From Heterobilharzia americana (Eukaryota > Platyhelminthes > Trematoda > Strigeidida > Schistosomatidae): DNA of 64,000 bases. The stretch spans positions 48,827,491 through 48,891,490 of the forward strand of contig OX104130.1 in NCBI GenBank assembly GCA_944470555.2. The letters are read 5' to 3'. Below the pieces are notes generated by a model. It did not search any database. It had not been told where the DNA came from and saw nothing but the letters and a program-made list of their open reading frames with translations. Shown piece by piece: positions 1 to 11,269 of this stretch. Made by a program: the position numbers and the translations under genes. Positions within the stretch are counted from its first letter, which is position 1, and every line of letters begins with the position of its first letter.

Positions 1-1321
1 ATCAGAATGCGAATGAATCCAAACTGAAACTTTCAATCAACAAACAAAAGCATACCTTTTCTCCTTTTTTTCACATACAAAATAAACAACTTAGCTGTTA
101 AAAATAATGGAATATTATTCGGATTATTTATATGACAGTTCGGTTTATCGATTGATCATCTCAAAATATGACCATCAGTTTGTCGTCTCAAACAAGTATT
201 TCTCATTATAAGGGCAGCAGAAAAGCAGTCAATACTTCAATAACTGATATCAATGGAAAAAAAGGCCTTGCACCGAAAAATATCGATGTAAGCAGAATAC
301 AAGTTTTCATCCGCTTTTAGTCTTATTTTGATGTTAACTAGACAGTGTATATCACCAAACTAACTTTAGTGAACACACACAACTCATGCTGCTTCTTCAC
401 ATACTGTGAAACTGTGAAGCTATACCCATCAATTAATGCACGCCTGTAACTATCTCGAAACATTTCCGATTTCAATTTTGGTTCAGCCATACCACATAGA
501 ATTGTTGGCTAGACAAAAATGTGTTCTTGTTCTGAAATCACGCGAAGTGTAGCGTTATAACAATTGTATTGCTGAATGAGATTTAGTAAGATAAGACCAT
601 CTAAGGGTACACTACTATCTTTTAGTTAGACAACTTTCGTCTGTCCGATCTGTTCAAAATAATTAGATTTATGTGAAATATGATAGCTCATCATATTCTC
701 GAAAGTGACTGATGCATAGCAAGAAGGAAGGAAATAGAGGGAATATAAAGATCGAAACTAAAATAATTTGAGACAAACACAACGTTCTTATGAAAAATGA
801 CTCTCTAATGAATCATTTCTATCGCTGCTTGAGATCGCTATCTGGTTTTCTCCAAGAAAGAAACAATGAACCTGTCGAAAGGCACAAACTAAACAAAAAA
901 AGCCATAGGATGAAATGGCGTGAAATGACTTTTCTATGAGAATTCGAACTTGAAGTTTGTAAGAATTTCAAATGTCAGGTAGGTGTGAAACTACATTTAG
1001 CACCTATTTATTTTTGTAATTATTGGAAAGAAACTCTGATTCGCTCTCGTTAATTGATCACTTAACTTTGCACCACAAAACTGTTAAACTTCCGGTTGTT
1101 CATCACGAAATTCGCTAAAAAGCTTGATATCTCAACAAAATCAATCTGCATGAAAGTTTCAAATTGATCTTTAGTGTGAAAACACCAGGTGACGTCAGAC
1201 TGGGTAGTCTTATTTCTCTAATAACACGACTTCATTTCATAGTGAGTACGAGTTTCGATCTTCATTTCCATTAGATCATAACGTTTGCAAGTAAATAGGT
1301 GTTTATCGATATCATATATGT
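1..1321. other. Intergenic or intronic DNA, nothing recognised
   Basis: AT-rich sequence without a long reading frame, repeat array or recognisable element on either strand. It ends at the left target-site duplication of the RTE copy that follows. Confidence 0.5.
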
Positions 1322-1337
1322 ATCTCAGCCAGATAAC
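1322..1337. repeat. Left target-site duplication of RTE copy A
   Basis: Sixteen bases starting ATCTCAGCCA recur directly after the AAT tail of copy A at 2208-2223 with one mismatch. This fixes both ends of the insertion. Confidence 0.8.
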
Positions 1338-2207
1338 CTCGCCTAGTTCACTAGTTACTAGCCGATCCTAAGCCCGGGTAAAGAGGGAAGCTGGAGCATA
1401 GGGCTAGCAACCCTACCCCGTAAAACAAATCCAACCACTAAAGAAACTTCAAAGCACAAAGAAAATATAAAATATAAAATTAAACTTATTCCTCACTGGA
1501 ATCGGAGAGGCGAAATGATGCCAGTTGGTGAAAGCCTGCTTTCGGGAAGCCAATTGGCCGATGTGTCTCCTCTCTCTCTCTCTCTCTCTCTCGATGAAAA
1601 CGAAAGTAAGAATGGGGACATGGAATGTCCGCACCATGTTTGAACCAGCAAGGCAGCCCAGATTGCAAACGAGATGAAGAGGCATCACACTGAAATGCTT
1701 GGAATATGCGGAAGCAGATGGAATGGAAGTGGACTCTTCAAACCGTCAGCTGGACAGTCAGTATTCTACTCCGACATTGTCACACAGACGAAAACCACGA
1801 AAGGGATTTCCAATAAACTACAGACATTCATCAACGACTGCTTACGCTCGCCACTGAAGATCAGATGGCCGGAATAATAAGAATAAGCAACAAGGAACTC
1901 TGAGAACGAACCAATCAAGAACCTATCACCCAACAAATATGCAGAAGAAAGTGGAAATGGATTGGGCTAGGCATACACTGAGAAGGCCGACTGGGGACAT
2001 CATGCGTCAGGCCCTCTAGTGGAATCCCCATGGGAAGCGACGAGTTGGGAGTCCGAGGGTGACATGGAGGAGATCGTGCGAGGAGGAAATGTGGGCTTGT
2101 GGGCTGTCGTGGAGCCAGGGTGAAAAGGTTTCAGAGAACAGAGTGGAATGGAGACGTGCTAGTGGAGCCCTATTTTCCATTGGGAACCCAAGGGACTAAT
2201 AATAATA
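1338..2207 (+). mobile_element. Internally deleted SR2-like RTE retrotransposon, copy A
   Basis: A short derivative of an RTE-clade non-LTR element keeping both ends. It starts with CTCGCC, the same 5' end seen in two other copies (13277 and 46238). The 5' UTR runs into a (CT)n tract and an ATG at 1594 that opens with the RTE endonuclease start motif GTWNVRTMFE. After about 70 codons the sequence jumps to the C-terminal domain (around KLQTFINDCL, at 1825-1860) and on to the short AAT-rich 3' tail. About 2.7 kb is missing compared with copy E. The flanks carry a 16-bp direct repeat with one mismatch (1322-1337 and 2208-2223), read as a target-site duplication, so it inserted as this short form or lost its middle later in place. 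The expected catalytic Glu codon reads GGA (Gly) at 1710-1712. It cannot encode a working enzyme. The family name is by recall; the RTE clade is secure. Confidence 0.85.
1567..1592 (+). repeat. (CT)n tract just upstream of the RTE start codon
   Basis: A pyrimidine dinucleotide run ends one base before the ATG at 1594. The same tract sits at the same place in copies B (7831-7849), C (13511-13534) and E (45952-46006), with different lengths. Confidence 0.9.
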
Positions 2208-2223
2208 ATCTCAGCCATATAAC
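2208..2223. repeat. Right target-site duplication of RTE copy A
   Basis: Partner of 1322-1337, differing at one base. It follows the AAT-rich tail that ends the element. Confidence 0.8.
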
Positions 2224-2504
2224 TTCATCTTTTACGCATACACATACGCATATACACAAAGAGCTTTGGTTACTTGAATGGCAGTTCTTAGCTGATATTC
2301 TTTAACTTCACATGCGATCAGATAAGTGATAAAAGGAAATAGATGAGCAGAAAAAGTTCATTCAATAAACATACCAATCTCAGAGATGAAGCAAAAATGT
2401 TTTTAGTAATTATTTTTGATTTTATCTAAATACTTTTGCTTTTTATCCAGTTTGGATAAAAGTATTGAAACTAAGTGACCAAATATTCAAACCAACCACA
2501 AAAA

Positions 2505-2695
2505 TGCAATAATGGATAATGGCTTGAAAAGGAATCCAGGACTTGTGTTTTAGTCTATTTGGGACTCGTCAGTTGTACCTGCATCCAAGTGAGTAATGTA
2601 GTCCTTATCAAGACTCACACCCTTGACACATCGCATATAATGTCACAGTATTACCCACTGGGCCACTGAGTCACGAAAGGCAGTGCTTATTGGAC
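2505..2695 (-). mobile_element. SM-alpha-like SINE with hammerhead relic
   Basis: Read on the minus strand, this is a tRNA-headed short retroposon. A box-A-like stretch (GTGGCCCAGTGGGTAA) is followed by a degenerate box-B-like stretch (GGGTGTGAGTC), then a hammerhead-like segment and a short 3' part resembling the ends of the copies at 61.9 and 62.2 kb. SM-alpha elements of Schistosoma are known to combine a tRNA-like pol III promoter with a hammerhead ribozyme. Both boxes have drifted, so present transcription is doubtful. The boundaries are approximate. Confidence 0.75.
2531..2582 (-). ncRNA. Hammerhead ribozyme, degraded stem II
   Basis: The minus strand reads CUGACGAG, then a broken version of the GUCC/GGAC stem II, then UAAAA where CGAAA is expected, followed by GUC and the stem I strand CUGGAUUCC. 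The CUGANGA core and cleavage triplet are present, but stem II and the GAAA box are damaged. It is probably inactive. Confidence 0.7.
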
Positions 2696-2914
2696 GGGTA
2701 TAGTTTTGATGTTATTAAAATTGAGAGATCTCTTACTTTCAATCTGTATTTAGATAACCTTTCAACCCCATATTTCCAAAACTGATGGTACTGCAATGCA
2801 TAGCCCATTAAGGAACTTCTGAATAATGGGACTGGTCGGAAAAATCAAGCTTTGATGGTCCAAAGTTGGTGATTATGTAGAATACTTTCTAGCTTAGAAG
2901 GATAATTTTGATTT

Positions 2915-3590
2915 TGTATTCTCTTAGCTGGATGGTTCAATCGTGAAGCTTTCATTTTCATGCTAGACAACGCGAACTTCAGAAAGAATTGAACTATGAA
3001 TTTTTCTCCACAAGTGGGTTAGTAGTTTGTCCTGATGGCCTTATATGTGGTTGGTTGTTTGTGCCAAAGTCTTGATATTGTCTCCATGTGGTATTAATAC
3101 GTTATATCATTATATCGGACTGAGTGGTCACCCTCTTCGTATCCTTCTACATAAACGCTAGCTAGCAGTGAAGCATTATGAAATATCTTCGCTCATATCG
3201 ATGGATACGGACAACTGTGAACATGAATTTGACTGAGAATGCGTGGAATTCCTGGATATAGAAAACATGAGGAATGTTAGAGAATTTTTAAAGGCTTGAC
3301 ATTCGGGCTAGATAGACCAATAAACATATCTTCATTGACCCAATTCATCAATCTATGGTAAACATCGAGAAGGTCTAACTTAGTTGACATTAACGGAGCA
3401 AACAGTCAAAATAAAATATGGAGACAATATCAAGACTTTGGCACAAACAACCAACCACATATAAGGCCATCAGGACAAACTACTAACCCACTTGTGGAGA
3501 AAAATTCATAGTTCAATTCTTTCTGAAGTTCGCGTTGTCTAGCATGAAAATGAAAGCTTCACGATTAAACCATCCAGCTAAGAGAACACA
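2915..3590. repeat. Long inverted repeat, 173-bp arms
   Basis: Arm 1 (2915-3087) and arm 2 (3418-3590) are reverse complements over 173 bp with two mismatches, separated by a 330-bp unique spacer. The outer end of each arm begins with a tRNA box-A-like string (TTAGCTGGATGG) that recurs near 47984-48019. No ORF, transposase motif or terminal duplication was found, so it may be two head-to-head SINE copies, a foldback element or a recent inverted duplication. A transcript across it would fold into a long hairpin. Confidence 0.9.
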
Positions 3591-3599
3591 ACATCATCC

Positions 3600-3700
3600 G
3601 AAGGTTCTTAGTTCGTACCCAGGTGACGTGATGGGTGTACACTCTTGAGGAGTTCTTTGCTGGGACGAAGTCACTGTCAAAATGAAAAGTTTATCAGGAG
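3600..3700 (+). mobile_element. SINE relic with box B and hammerhead-like remnant
   Basis: A box-B-like string (TTAGTTCGTACCC) is followed about 30 bases later by a TGAGGAG...GGGACGAAG pattern that matches the order of a schistosome tRNA/hammerhead SINE. The stem I and cleavage region are not intact. It abuts arm 2 of the inverted repeat. Confidence 0.4.
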
Positions 3701-4438
3701 GGCTTTTCACAACTTCGCAACACTACGCAACTCCAAACAGCGAAACTGCCCTCAATAAAATCAAATCTCAAAACTTAATATTTTCTGATGAGGACTTATA
3801 TTATTCGATAATGAGCCTCATGAGGAGGAATAAAGAAATAACATGACATTCATTTTTCGACTTATAGAATAGTAGTTTGTTAAGGTTGAAAGCAGTATAG
3901 ATCTCGTGACTATCACACAATATTCAGAAACAAATACTTTTTTCAACTTCTGACCACTGTGTTTCACTTCTGGTGTCCTACGGTAAGCCCTTTGGAGAAA
4001 GTCATAAAAACACTTAATGTTGAGTATCACAAGCAGGTTTCAAAGAATGATGAATGACATTTTCAAAATTTCTTTTCTCCGATAATCATTAAACATCTAT
4101 TAGGTGATGTAATTTATCACAGAAGTCGGTAAACTGGATGTCAACTTGCAAATATTCATCAGATGTGATAATACATTACAAACCTGGAGCTCGTTTTATT
4201 CCCTTTTAAAGTCATCTCCGAGTTTCAATATGCATTAATCCTACTGTTAAAACAACCTTTGCCACTTTACATAGTGACCAACAGGGAACAAGTAACAGTA
4301 CTTACATGAGGTCAAACAATGCTACTTAAGATAAAAATGCCTTAGTATGGTTCGGTTCTGGTCATGCCTCTGTTATCAACAATCTCTCTAAAACCAACAA
4401 AATAAACATATTCAAATTTAATAGCACCTTGTACTATC
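3701..4438. other. No gene recognised
   Basis: AT-rich DNA with only short frames. It ends at the 3' tail of the minus-strand RTE copy B. Confidence 0.5.
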
Positions 4439-4469
4439 ATTTATTTTATTGTTTGTCTTTGGGTTCCTA

Positions 4470-7400
4470 GTGGAAAATATGGCTTCAACAGCATGTCACC
4501 ATTCCACTCTCTTCTCTGCAATCTTTTCAACCTGTCTCCACCACTGCCATCCGTCAACCTTCCGTTTCTTCCTCACACCATCTCCTCATTGTCACCCTCA
4601 CCTCGATCGCCCAAATCGTCGTTTCCCATCTGGGTTCCACTCGACGACCTGGTCTGGCACGCGATATTTCCAAACCTTCTTCTCAGTGTACGCCCAATCC
4701 AATCCATCTCCACTTTCTTCTGCATATTTGTTAGGCGATGAATTCCTGGTTGATTCGTTGTCAACCAGCCAGCTAGCCAGAGTTCCTTCTTGCTTATTCT
4801 CATTCTTCTCGCCATCTGATCTCATCTTCAGTATCGACTCAGTGAGCGTGGGTGGCAGCTGTTGATGGCGCATGTCTGTAGTTTGTTGGGAATGCTTTCC
4901 GTAAGGCGACAAGACTGTCAACCATCACACTGAACCACCGACTTGACTGAACTAACGTTGGAAATCCGGATGTTGTTCATGCTTTATACTGATTGCAGTG
5001 TTGTGGAGTGCACTGCAGTAGATCTGCACACTGATTTCAGCTTGGTGAAGTCTTGTATTGCTGTCTTTCCCAACCTGGTGTTGACATCCTCATCTGTGCG
5101 TGCACCGACACCAGTAGTAGAGACGATGCTATCTAGGTGAGTAGGTGAATGAGACTACTTCATTTAGACTTCTCCCGTTGATGGTGATAGGTGCCTGTGG
5201 TCGTTGCTTTTGTTGTTGATTGGGTATCTTCATCACCTCTGTTCTCTCTACCTTCACCTGAAGGAAGTCCCGAATTCACTGACCTGCCTCGCCTCTCCCG
5301 TCAACTTCTTGGTTTTCGCCTGTACTTCCTCGAGTTTGTGCCACATTAGACACATATCATCATCGGCGAAATCCAAATTGTCAACGGTTTTTTCATCTGT
5401 GCAGCCAGCATATGACCCTCTTCTCACAGCACCTCACAGTCGTCTGTTGCATGATCCAGTCCATTACGGTCAGGATGATCATGGGTGATACTAGGCGGCA
5501 ACCTCATCTTACTCCTGTCTCCACTTCGAAGGCGTCACTGAGCTTTCCATTGTTAATCATTCAGCATGTAGCATCGTACAGCATTTAGCTGATGTTGGAT
5601 GGGGCTGATAAATTTTTGTGGCACTGAGACCGTAGTGTTGGAGCATCTGCCTTCCAAATTACTTCTCGGTCGGCATAAACTTGGGCTTTTTTGAAACCAA
5701 TGGAGTTGAGCTAGAGATCCAGTTGACTACCATTCTATTCTCTGTTCTATGATGATGCGTAGCGAAGCGTTGCAATTCGATCCGCAAGTGATTTGATTTT
5801 ACTGAATCCAGTCAGCCAGCCAGACAGATTGTTCCGGTCATTATTTTGAATGCAGAGCATGTTTTGTTGTCTCCAGAATGATGAAGCTTGACATTTTGCC
5901 TCGGATTCGCAGGAGCATGATTCCGCGCCAGTTCGTGTTCTTCCTAAAACTCAGGTCACCCATGTTTAGGAGTTTGACAAGGTAGCTCATCATCCAATCA
6001 ATGGGCAGGTGCCCTTCCTTCCTGCGAATCCCTCTGCAACACTGGTGTGGTGTGAGCATGTCCACTGTTATCTCTGCGTCTGTTTTCAGAGTTTGTGGAG
6101 GAATTCCATGTGATCCTGTTGCTCTCCCAGAATTCAACAGCTTTATGGCGTTCAGGACTTCACCTATGCTTTTGTCGGAGGACTTGTGTTAACTGGTAGT
6201 TGTGTGACCGGGCCTCTGGTGTTATTTCTGCACAAGTTGCAGGCGACGGTGGTGGTGGTGGATTCAAAAGTTTTTTGAAGTGGTCAACACATTGTGTCCT
6301 TCGTTCCTCCTCTTTGGCAACTAACTTTCCTTCACTATCTTTCATTGGACTCATCTACGTTAATCTCTTCCCTCTCAGATAGTAGTTTGGTTATTTGATA
6401 TAGTGTTGTCAAGTCTCCGTCTCTCCTACCTGCAGCCTACTCCGCTTCACTTGCCAGTGTGTAATAGAAGTGTCTTTTGCCTTTCCATGCACTCTATTCA
6501 CTACTTCGTCCAGGGATTTGCGTGTGGAATTCAGTTCCTCTTTTCGTTGTTCATCCATGCACCGCACCGCACTGCACTGCACTGCACCACACCACACCAC
6601 ACCACACCACACAACACCACACCACACCACACCACGCTGGTTCATCTGCTGCCTCACCATCCTCCTCTCCATGCTCTATCAGCTTCCAGAAGTCCGTTGA
6701 GATCCATTCCTCGCCTCGCCTCGTCTTGTCTTGCTTCTTCTTCCTCCCCAATATGGTTATGCAGGTTTCCTTCCACGTCTCTTTCACAGAGTTCCAGTGT
6801 CCTTCCATGCAGGTTTCCTCGAGGAGGTTACTCAATACCTCCCATATACTCCTGATGACTGATTGACGTGAAGATGTCCTTTGTAGTTTCGTCCTTCAGT
6901 TCGGTTTCTGTTCTGAGTGTTGAACTTCAACTGCGGTCTGTCATCACCAGCTTCTTTGTAGGCTTCCAACTTGGTTGTTCTCGAAGGTAGGTTACTTGCA
7001 CCAGATATTGAGTGGTGTACACCTACATCTGTTCCTCTTCGTGATCTCATCTTGTCTCCACTAGGCTGACTGCCTCTCCACTCTCTTCACATTGACATGA
7101 AGTCCATCTGACTTTCATTGTGTCCATCCGATGAAATCGAATCCATGTCACTGCCTTGTGAATATCCTTGTGTTTGCACACACTGCCTCACCTCCAATCA
7201 CCCAATCGTCGTATGTGCACAAATCTGCAAACATTTCTCCACTCCCATTCATCATTTCATCGAGTGCTTCACAAGCCATAATCACTTCTCTTCCTGTGTT
7301 ATCCACTCACAGTTTCGCATTCATGTCACCCCAAGCATTACAATGGATTTTGATGTCATCGATTGGGGTGGTGTTTTGTCCATCACTGATTGCAGTTGTC

Positions 7401-7829
7401 TGTTGAATTCTTCCTTCTTCTCTTCATCCGCATTATTTGTGTGTGCGTAGCATTGTATTATTGTGACTTTCCTTCGTTTTGAGATGAATCCACCTTGCTG
7501 TCATGATGCTGATCGTGGAGGAGGAGATTGGCTGTCATTGCATGAGAGAGAGCCTTCGAGGCTGTTAGGACCGGACATCATGATAGCCACTCCGAAACTC
7601 AGTGTGCTTGTGTTTGTCGTTTGGGTGACGATATCGGAGTAGATTATTGACTGTCCAGTTGACGGTTTGGAGAGTCCACTTCCATTCCATCTGCAGATTC
7701 TTAGCACTTCTACACCATATCTTCCCGTCTCTTTTGCAATCTGTGCAGCCTTGCCAGCCAGCCAGCCAGCCATCCAGCTTCAAACATGGTGCGGACATTC
7801 CATGTCCCCATTCTCACTTTCGTTTTCAT
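4470..7829 (-). pseudogene. RTE endonuclease/reverse transcriptase pseudogene, copy B
   Basis: Remains of the single RTE ORF. It opens with MKTKVRMGTWNVRTMFE. The expected SE(T/S)RW catalytic motif reads GICRWNG, lacking the Glu (7690-7695). The SDHH motif reads GVHH, lacking the Asp (7010-7023). Further on, a KLLNSGKAAGPDG-type RT entry is recognisable near 6130 and a RGIMLL motif near 5920. The RT active site reads FADD at 5370-5359 and looks intact. The C-terminal WIGRTLRR and GKRRFGRSR stretches are typical of RTE. (CTGG)n-type tracts interrupt the ORF near 7750-7770, 5811-5826 and 4768-4780. No functional enzyme can come from this copy. Confidence 0.85.
6555..6636. repeat. (ACCAC)n minisatellite inside copy B
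   Basis: A run of CACCA/ACCAC units with a few CACTG variants. The matching place in copy E (around 44765) has only a short ACTACACTGC stretch, so this is a local expansion within copy B. Confidence 0.9.
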
Positions 7830-8040
7830 CGAGAGAGAGAGAGAGAGAGGAGACATATTGGCCAACTGGCTTCGTGAAGACTTTCACCACCCGGCTTCAT
7901 TTCGTCTCTCCAATTCGAGTGAGGAATAAGTTTATTTTTATTTTCCATATTTTCTTTGTGCTTTGAAGTTTGTTTAGTAACCGTATTGGTTTTCCGGGCT
8001 TAGTACCGCGTAACATACTACTGAAGTAATTAACTATGCG

Positions 8041-10929
8041 TGGTCGATTTATGCTCTAAGGTTTCTTTTTGCTTATGTAATCCTGCCGTACCATTCCTTA
8101 GCGAATTACAACATAAAGAAATAATTTTTTTTGTTTTTATTTACTAAGCCGGGATTACATGAGTAGACAACCACCTTATTCGATGAATCTTTTTCATTCC
8201 TTGAAGATCAAGTTCTTCAATAGGTGCAAAGCTTGGTTGTTAACGCACTTCTGTTACTGAAATTTTGCGACCTGCTTCCAGGTTATATGAACGGATATCA
8301 TTATTCAGCTTGTCCTTTTGACGCTAGATTTTACTATATATGAGGCTTTGTCCAAACTGACTCTAACCATCCAATATTCAAGATTTTATCCATCAATGCT
8401 GGCTTATTAAAGAAACGTTCACTGAACTACCAAAATTGTTTAGGCTTCCTGATATGCAGAATACCAATGTTCAACTATTAGGAACGTTAATTACTGCTTA
8501 GCATGGGAATGGAATTCTGGATAACTAGTAAATTTTGTTTCATTTTTCCTAAAGGAAGAAACACTTCAAGTCTTTGCTTGTATCAGTCACCATGCTGCAG
8601 GTTTATCGGGATTATTTCCAAGTAGCTTTCTTTTCTTTTTCCATCAAGATAGAAAAATCACTGTAGAAAAACATCTCTTAAATATAAAAATTTGTTTACT
8701 TATTTAGAAGTTCATATTAAGCTTTAGTGGCATAGTTTCACTGTTTTGGTGATCACACAAAAGACATATGCAAACATACCAGTTCACGCTGAAGACAGCA
8801 TACATATACTTATACGTAACAGATGATACCTGGAATTAGGAACGATCAACACCATATGGGTAGGTCATTATTTCCGAAATTTATCTTCTACTAGGTACAA
8901 AGTTTGCAAATATGCAAAAGATTCGGCTACGGACATGTTGAGGCACTTTGTTAGTACATGTTCTAGTGAGACAGACTTTAAAATCTATTATTCATAGTGA
9001 AATAATACATTTTTGAGATGAAACATCTTTTAACTGTGTAATGAAAGTGTGAATTGTTAGAGGTGTGCTTTGCAAACAGACTAGGTTAACACAAATGTAA
9101 AGTATCTTTATCTCACAACCCAATGTGCATTACTGATGATATCCTATCGCTTAGAAATATGCATGTCGACTGAAAGGTTTCTGAATTTGTTTGTCTTCAA
9201 AATATTTGGATTGGAATGTTATCTTGAAAACAAAACTAGATCAAAGTTGTGCACCTATTTATCCAGGTGACAAAATATTTCGTGGTATATTTTTGGGTCT
9301 CTCAATAGGCAGGATTCCAATAAGCATTTAACTAGATGAAATAAGCTGCACAGGACAGTTCTACAAATATAAACTGATTTTTGGTAGCATGTTATTATCT
9401 TTTGCGAAGGTTAATTGAGGTTTGAAATTTTTAAAAATGTTTGGGAATATTCACTGACAAACTAGAAAAGTAAGTCTATTTGATGATTACTAAGTGAATT
9501 CGATTCTATTTGCAAAGTTCTGTCATTCATTGAACAGTTTTTAAGTAGAGAGGAAAGAAAGTTGACTTTCTACATTTAAAGAGTGAATTAGGATTTCTAT
9601 CTATTGCTTCTATTTCGCCACTTTTGGGTATGTTAAGAAATGTAGTTAGTTACTGATTAAAAATAACAGCTTTTTTCCACTTCTGATCGATCTTAACACT
9701 ATTTTTTCAGTTCACTAAGTGGATTGAAAAAGTGTGAGGAAAAGCAGTTTTCCTCCAGATTAGCGTGAAACACGGATCATTAACATTGGAAGGCATTAGA
9801 TATAGTTGCTTTTATGCTAAATCCTCTACAGATAAATTTTATGATGACATATAGTCATTAAGCGGAAACCAGTGGAATGAGTTCGGAATATCGTGAGTGC
9901 TGTACTGCGAAAGCTTTCTGTAAGAGAACCGATTTGACATCAGTTTTGAAAGAAAATGAAGCCAGAATTTAATTACCTTATCTGAATGGATACTTTTGCT
10001 CATGAAGAAGAAATAGGGTTTGTGGTTAGCAATAACAGATCTGCGAACTGTTTGACTAGTGGCTTACACTCCATGTCCCTTAGTACGAAATTAATATCCT
10101 CATGCTCATAGGCAGATATCAGAATTCATTGTTTTGATGTACATTTCTATCCACAAATCTTGGCGGCTACATCCTCAAGGTTGAGTTACATGAACAAACC
10201 AGTTTCTTCTTTGACTGATAGAGAATAAAGAACTACAGATTATCTGAAGTATAATACAAGAACCCATTAAAAGTTTGGAAATTTACGTTGCAGGAAATAA
10301 TCGATTAGGCGAATAACTCAGCCAGAGGTTGCACTTTTCACTTGAAGTGATACAGTTCAAGATAATTTTGATTCTACTGTTAGTCTTATAAAACAGTCAT
10401 ACTGTATCTCTACGTAGAGTAACTTATTTGGAAATCGAAATGGTTCCAAGTGTTTATCACAAGCTATAAATTACATCACAGAAGACCTTATCAAATTATC
10501 TGAGAGTTTTTCCTCAGGTACAATGAGGCGTGGACTAGCTGCTCACAAGAAGCAGTCACTATTTTTTGAATGATCATTTTCCAAATGATTTAAAAACAAT
10601 GCAGTCCACTTTGGCATTTTCCACAGCTGAGAAGTTTCGCAATTGTCCTGATGAAAAGGTGTGATATCTGATAAAAAATATTGTGAACTAAAGAAATAAA
10701 CTACTGAGCAGCATAAGTAGTTAGAAATCCTTCTCATTCATCTGTAAGTTTGATAATGGTGGTTTAAAATGAAAACCCTGTTGACGACACAGTTTAGCGA
10801 GTGAAAGCTGCTTAGCTATGTGAAACAGCAACATGGGTCGAGCGATTTTTAAATCATTCGCAAATTTATTGTCCTATTTAAAGTACCCCGGTGCATCCAA
10901 TTTAGCTAGCTAGATTCAGTTGGTTCGGA
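8041..10929. other. No gene recognised
   Basis: Nearly 3 kb of AT-rich DNA with short frames only. No repeat family was recognised on either strand. Confidence 0.5.
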
Positions 10930-11050
10930 AAATTAGGCCTTGTGAGCTGAATTTATCCGAGTACACCACTGATGAGATTGGCTCCGAAACAGGCTAAACG
11001 GTCTTGAGGTGTTTAGATTTCGGTGATCTAGCCGGAAAGGAAATCTACAA
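10930..11050 (+). mobile_element. Possible SINE relic with hammerhead core motifs
   Basis: CUGAUGA (10969-10975) and GAAA (10986-10989) are spaced as in a hammerhead. The flanking ACACC and GGTGT could pair as stem I. The ten bases between the cores do not form a proper stem II. The downstream part resembles the 3' part of the SINE at 21.1-21.3 kb. It is best read as a worn SINE copy. Confidence 0.35.
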
Positions 11051-11269
11051 ATTTGAGTTAACTGTTCCTAACTGTTCATTTTGTTCAGTAATGTGTTCAG
11101 TCTAATCAAGTCATCCTTGTTAAGAAGAAGCATGTTATGACGAGTGTACAGGAACTATTGTGCATTTTGTTGATTACATGGCTGCTTCTTGTGTAACCTT
11201 ATGAATAACACACTGCACTTAATAAATGATCAGCGTCACACAAATAAAGGATTGAGAGACAATCCCTTC

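Larger units (their letters stand above)
4439..8040 (-). mobile_element. Full-length but dead SR2-like RTE element, copy B
   Basis: About 3.6 kb on the minus strand, collinear with copy E. The order is 5' UTR (about 8040-7850), (CT)n, ATG at 7829-7827, apurinic-type endonuclease, a linker of several hundred codons, reverse transcriptase and a C-terminal domain ending near 4460. The 3' end falls in an A/T-rich tail near 4440. The coding part is broken by stops and frameshifts. The 5' UTR is shorter than in C and E because a stretch near 8008 is missing. No clear target-site duplication was found. It is nearly identical to copy E over 4590-5750. Confidence 0.85.

Noticed and set aside
4590..5750. 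Segmental duplication of 4.6-5.7 kb with 42.8-44.0 kb
   Set aside because: The similarity follows the borders of the RTE element and the flanks differ, so two insertions of close relatives explain it better.
6403..6855. Frames rich in His and Thr, 150 and 129 codons
   Set aside because: They read through the ACCAC minisatellite on the non-coding strand of copy B.
7118..7450. A 110-codon plus-strand frame that recurs at 20454-20786 and 45252-45584 and, on the minus strand, in 13915-14328
   Set aside because: Each lies antisense to the endonuclease part of an RTE copy. Conservation comes from the transposon, not from a protein on this strand.
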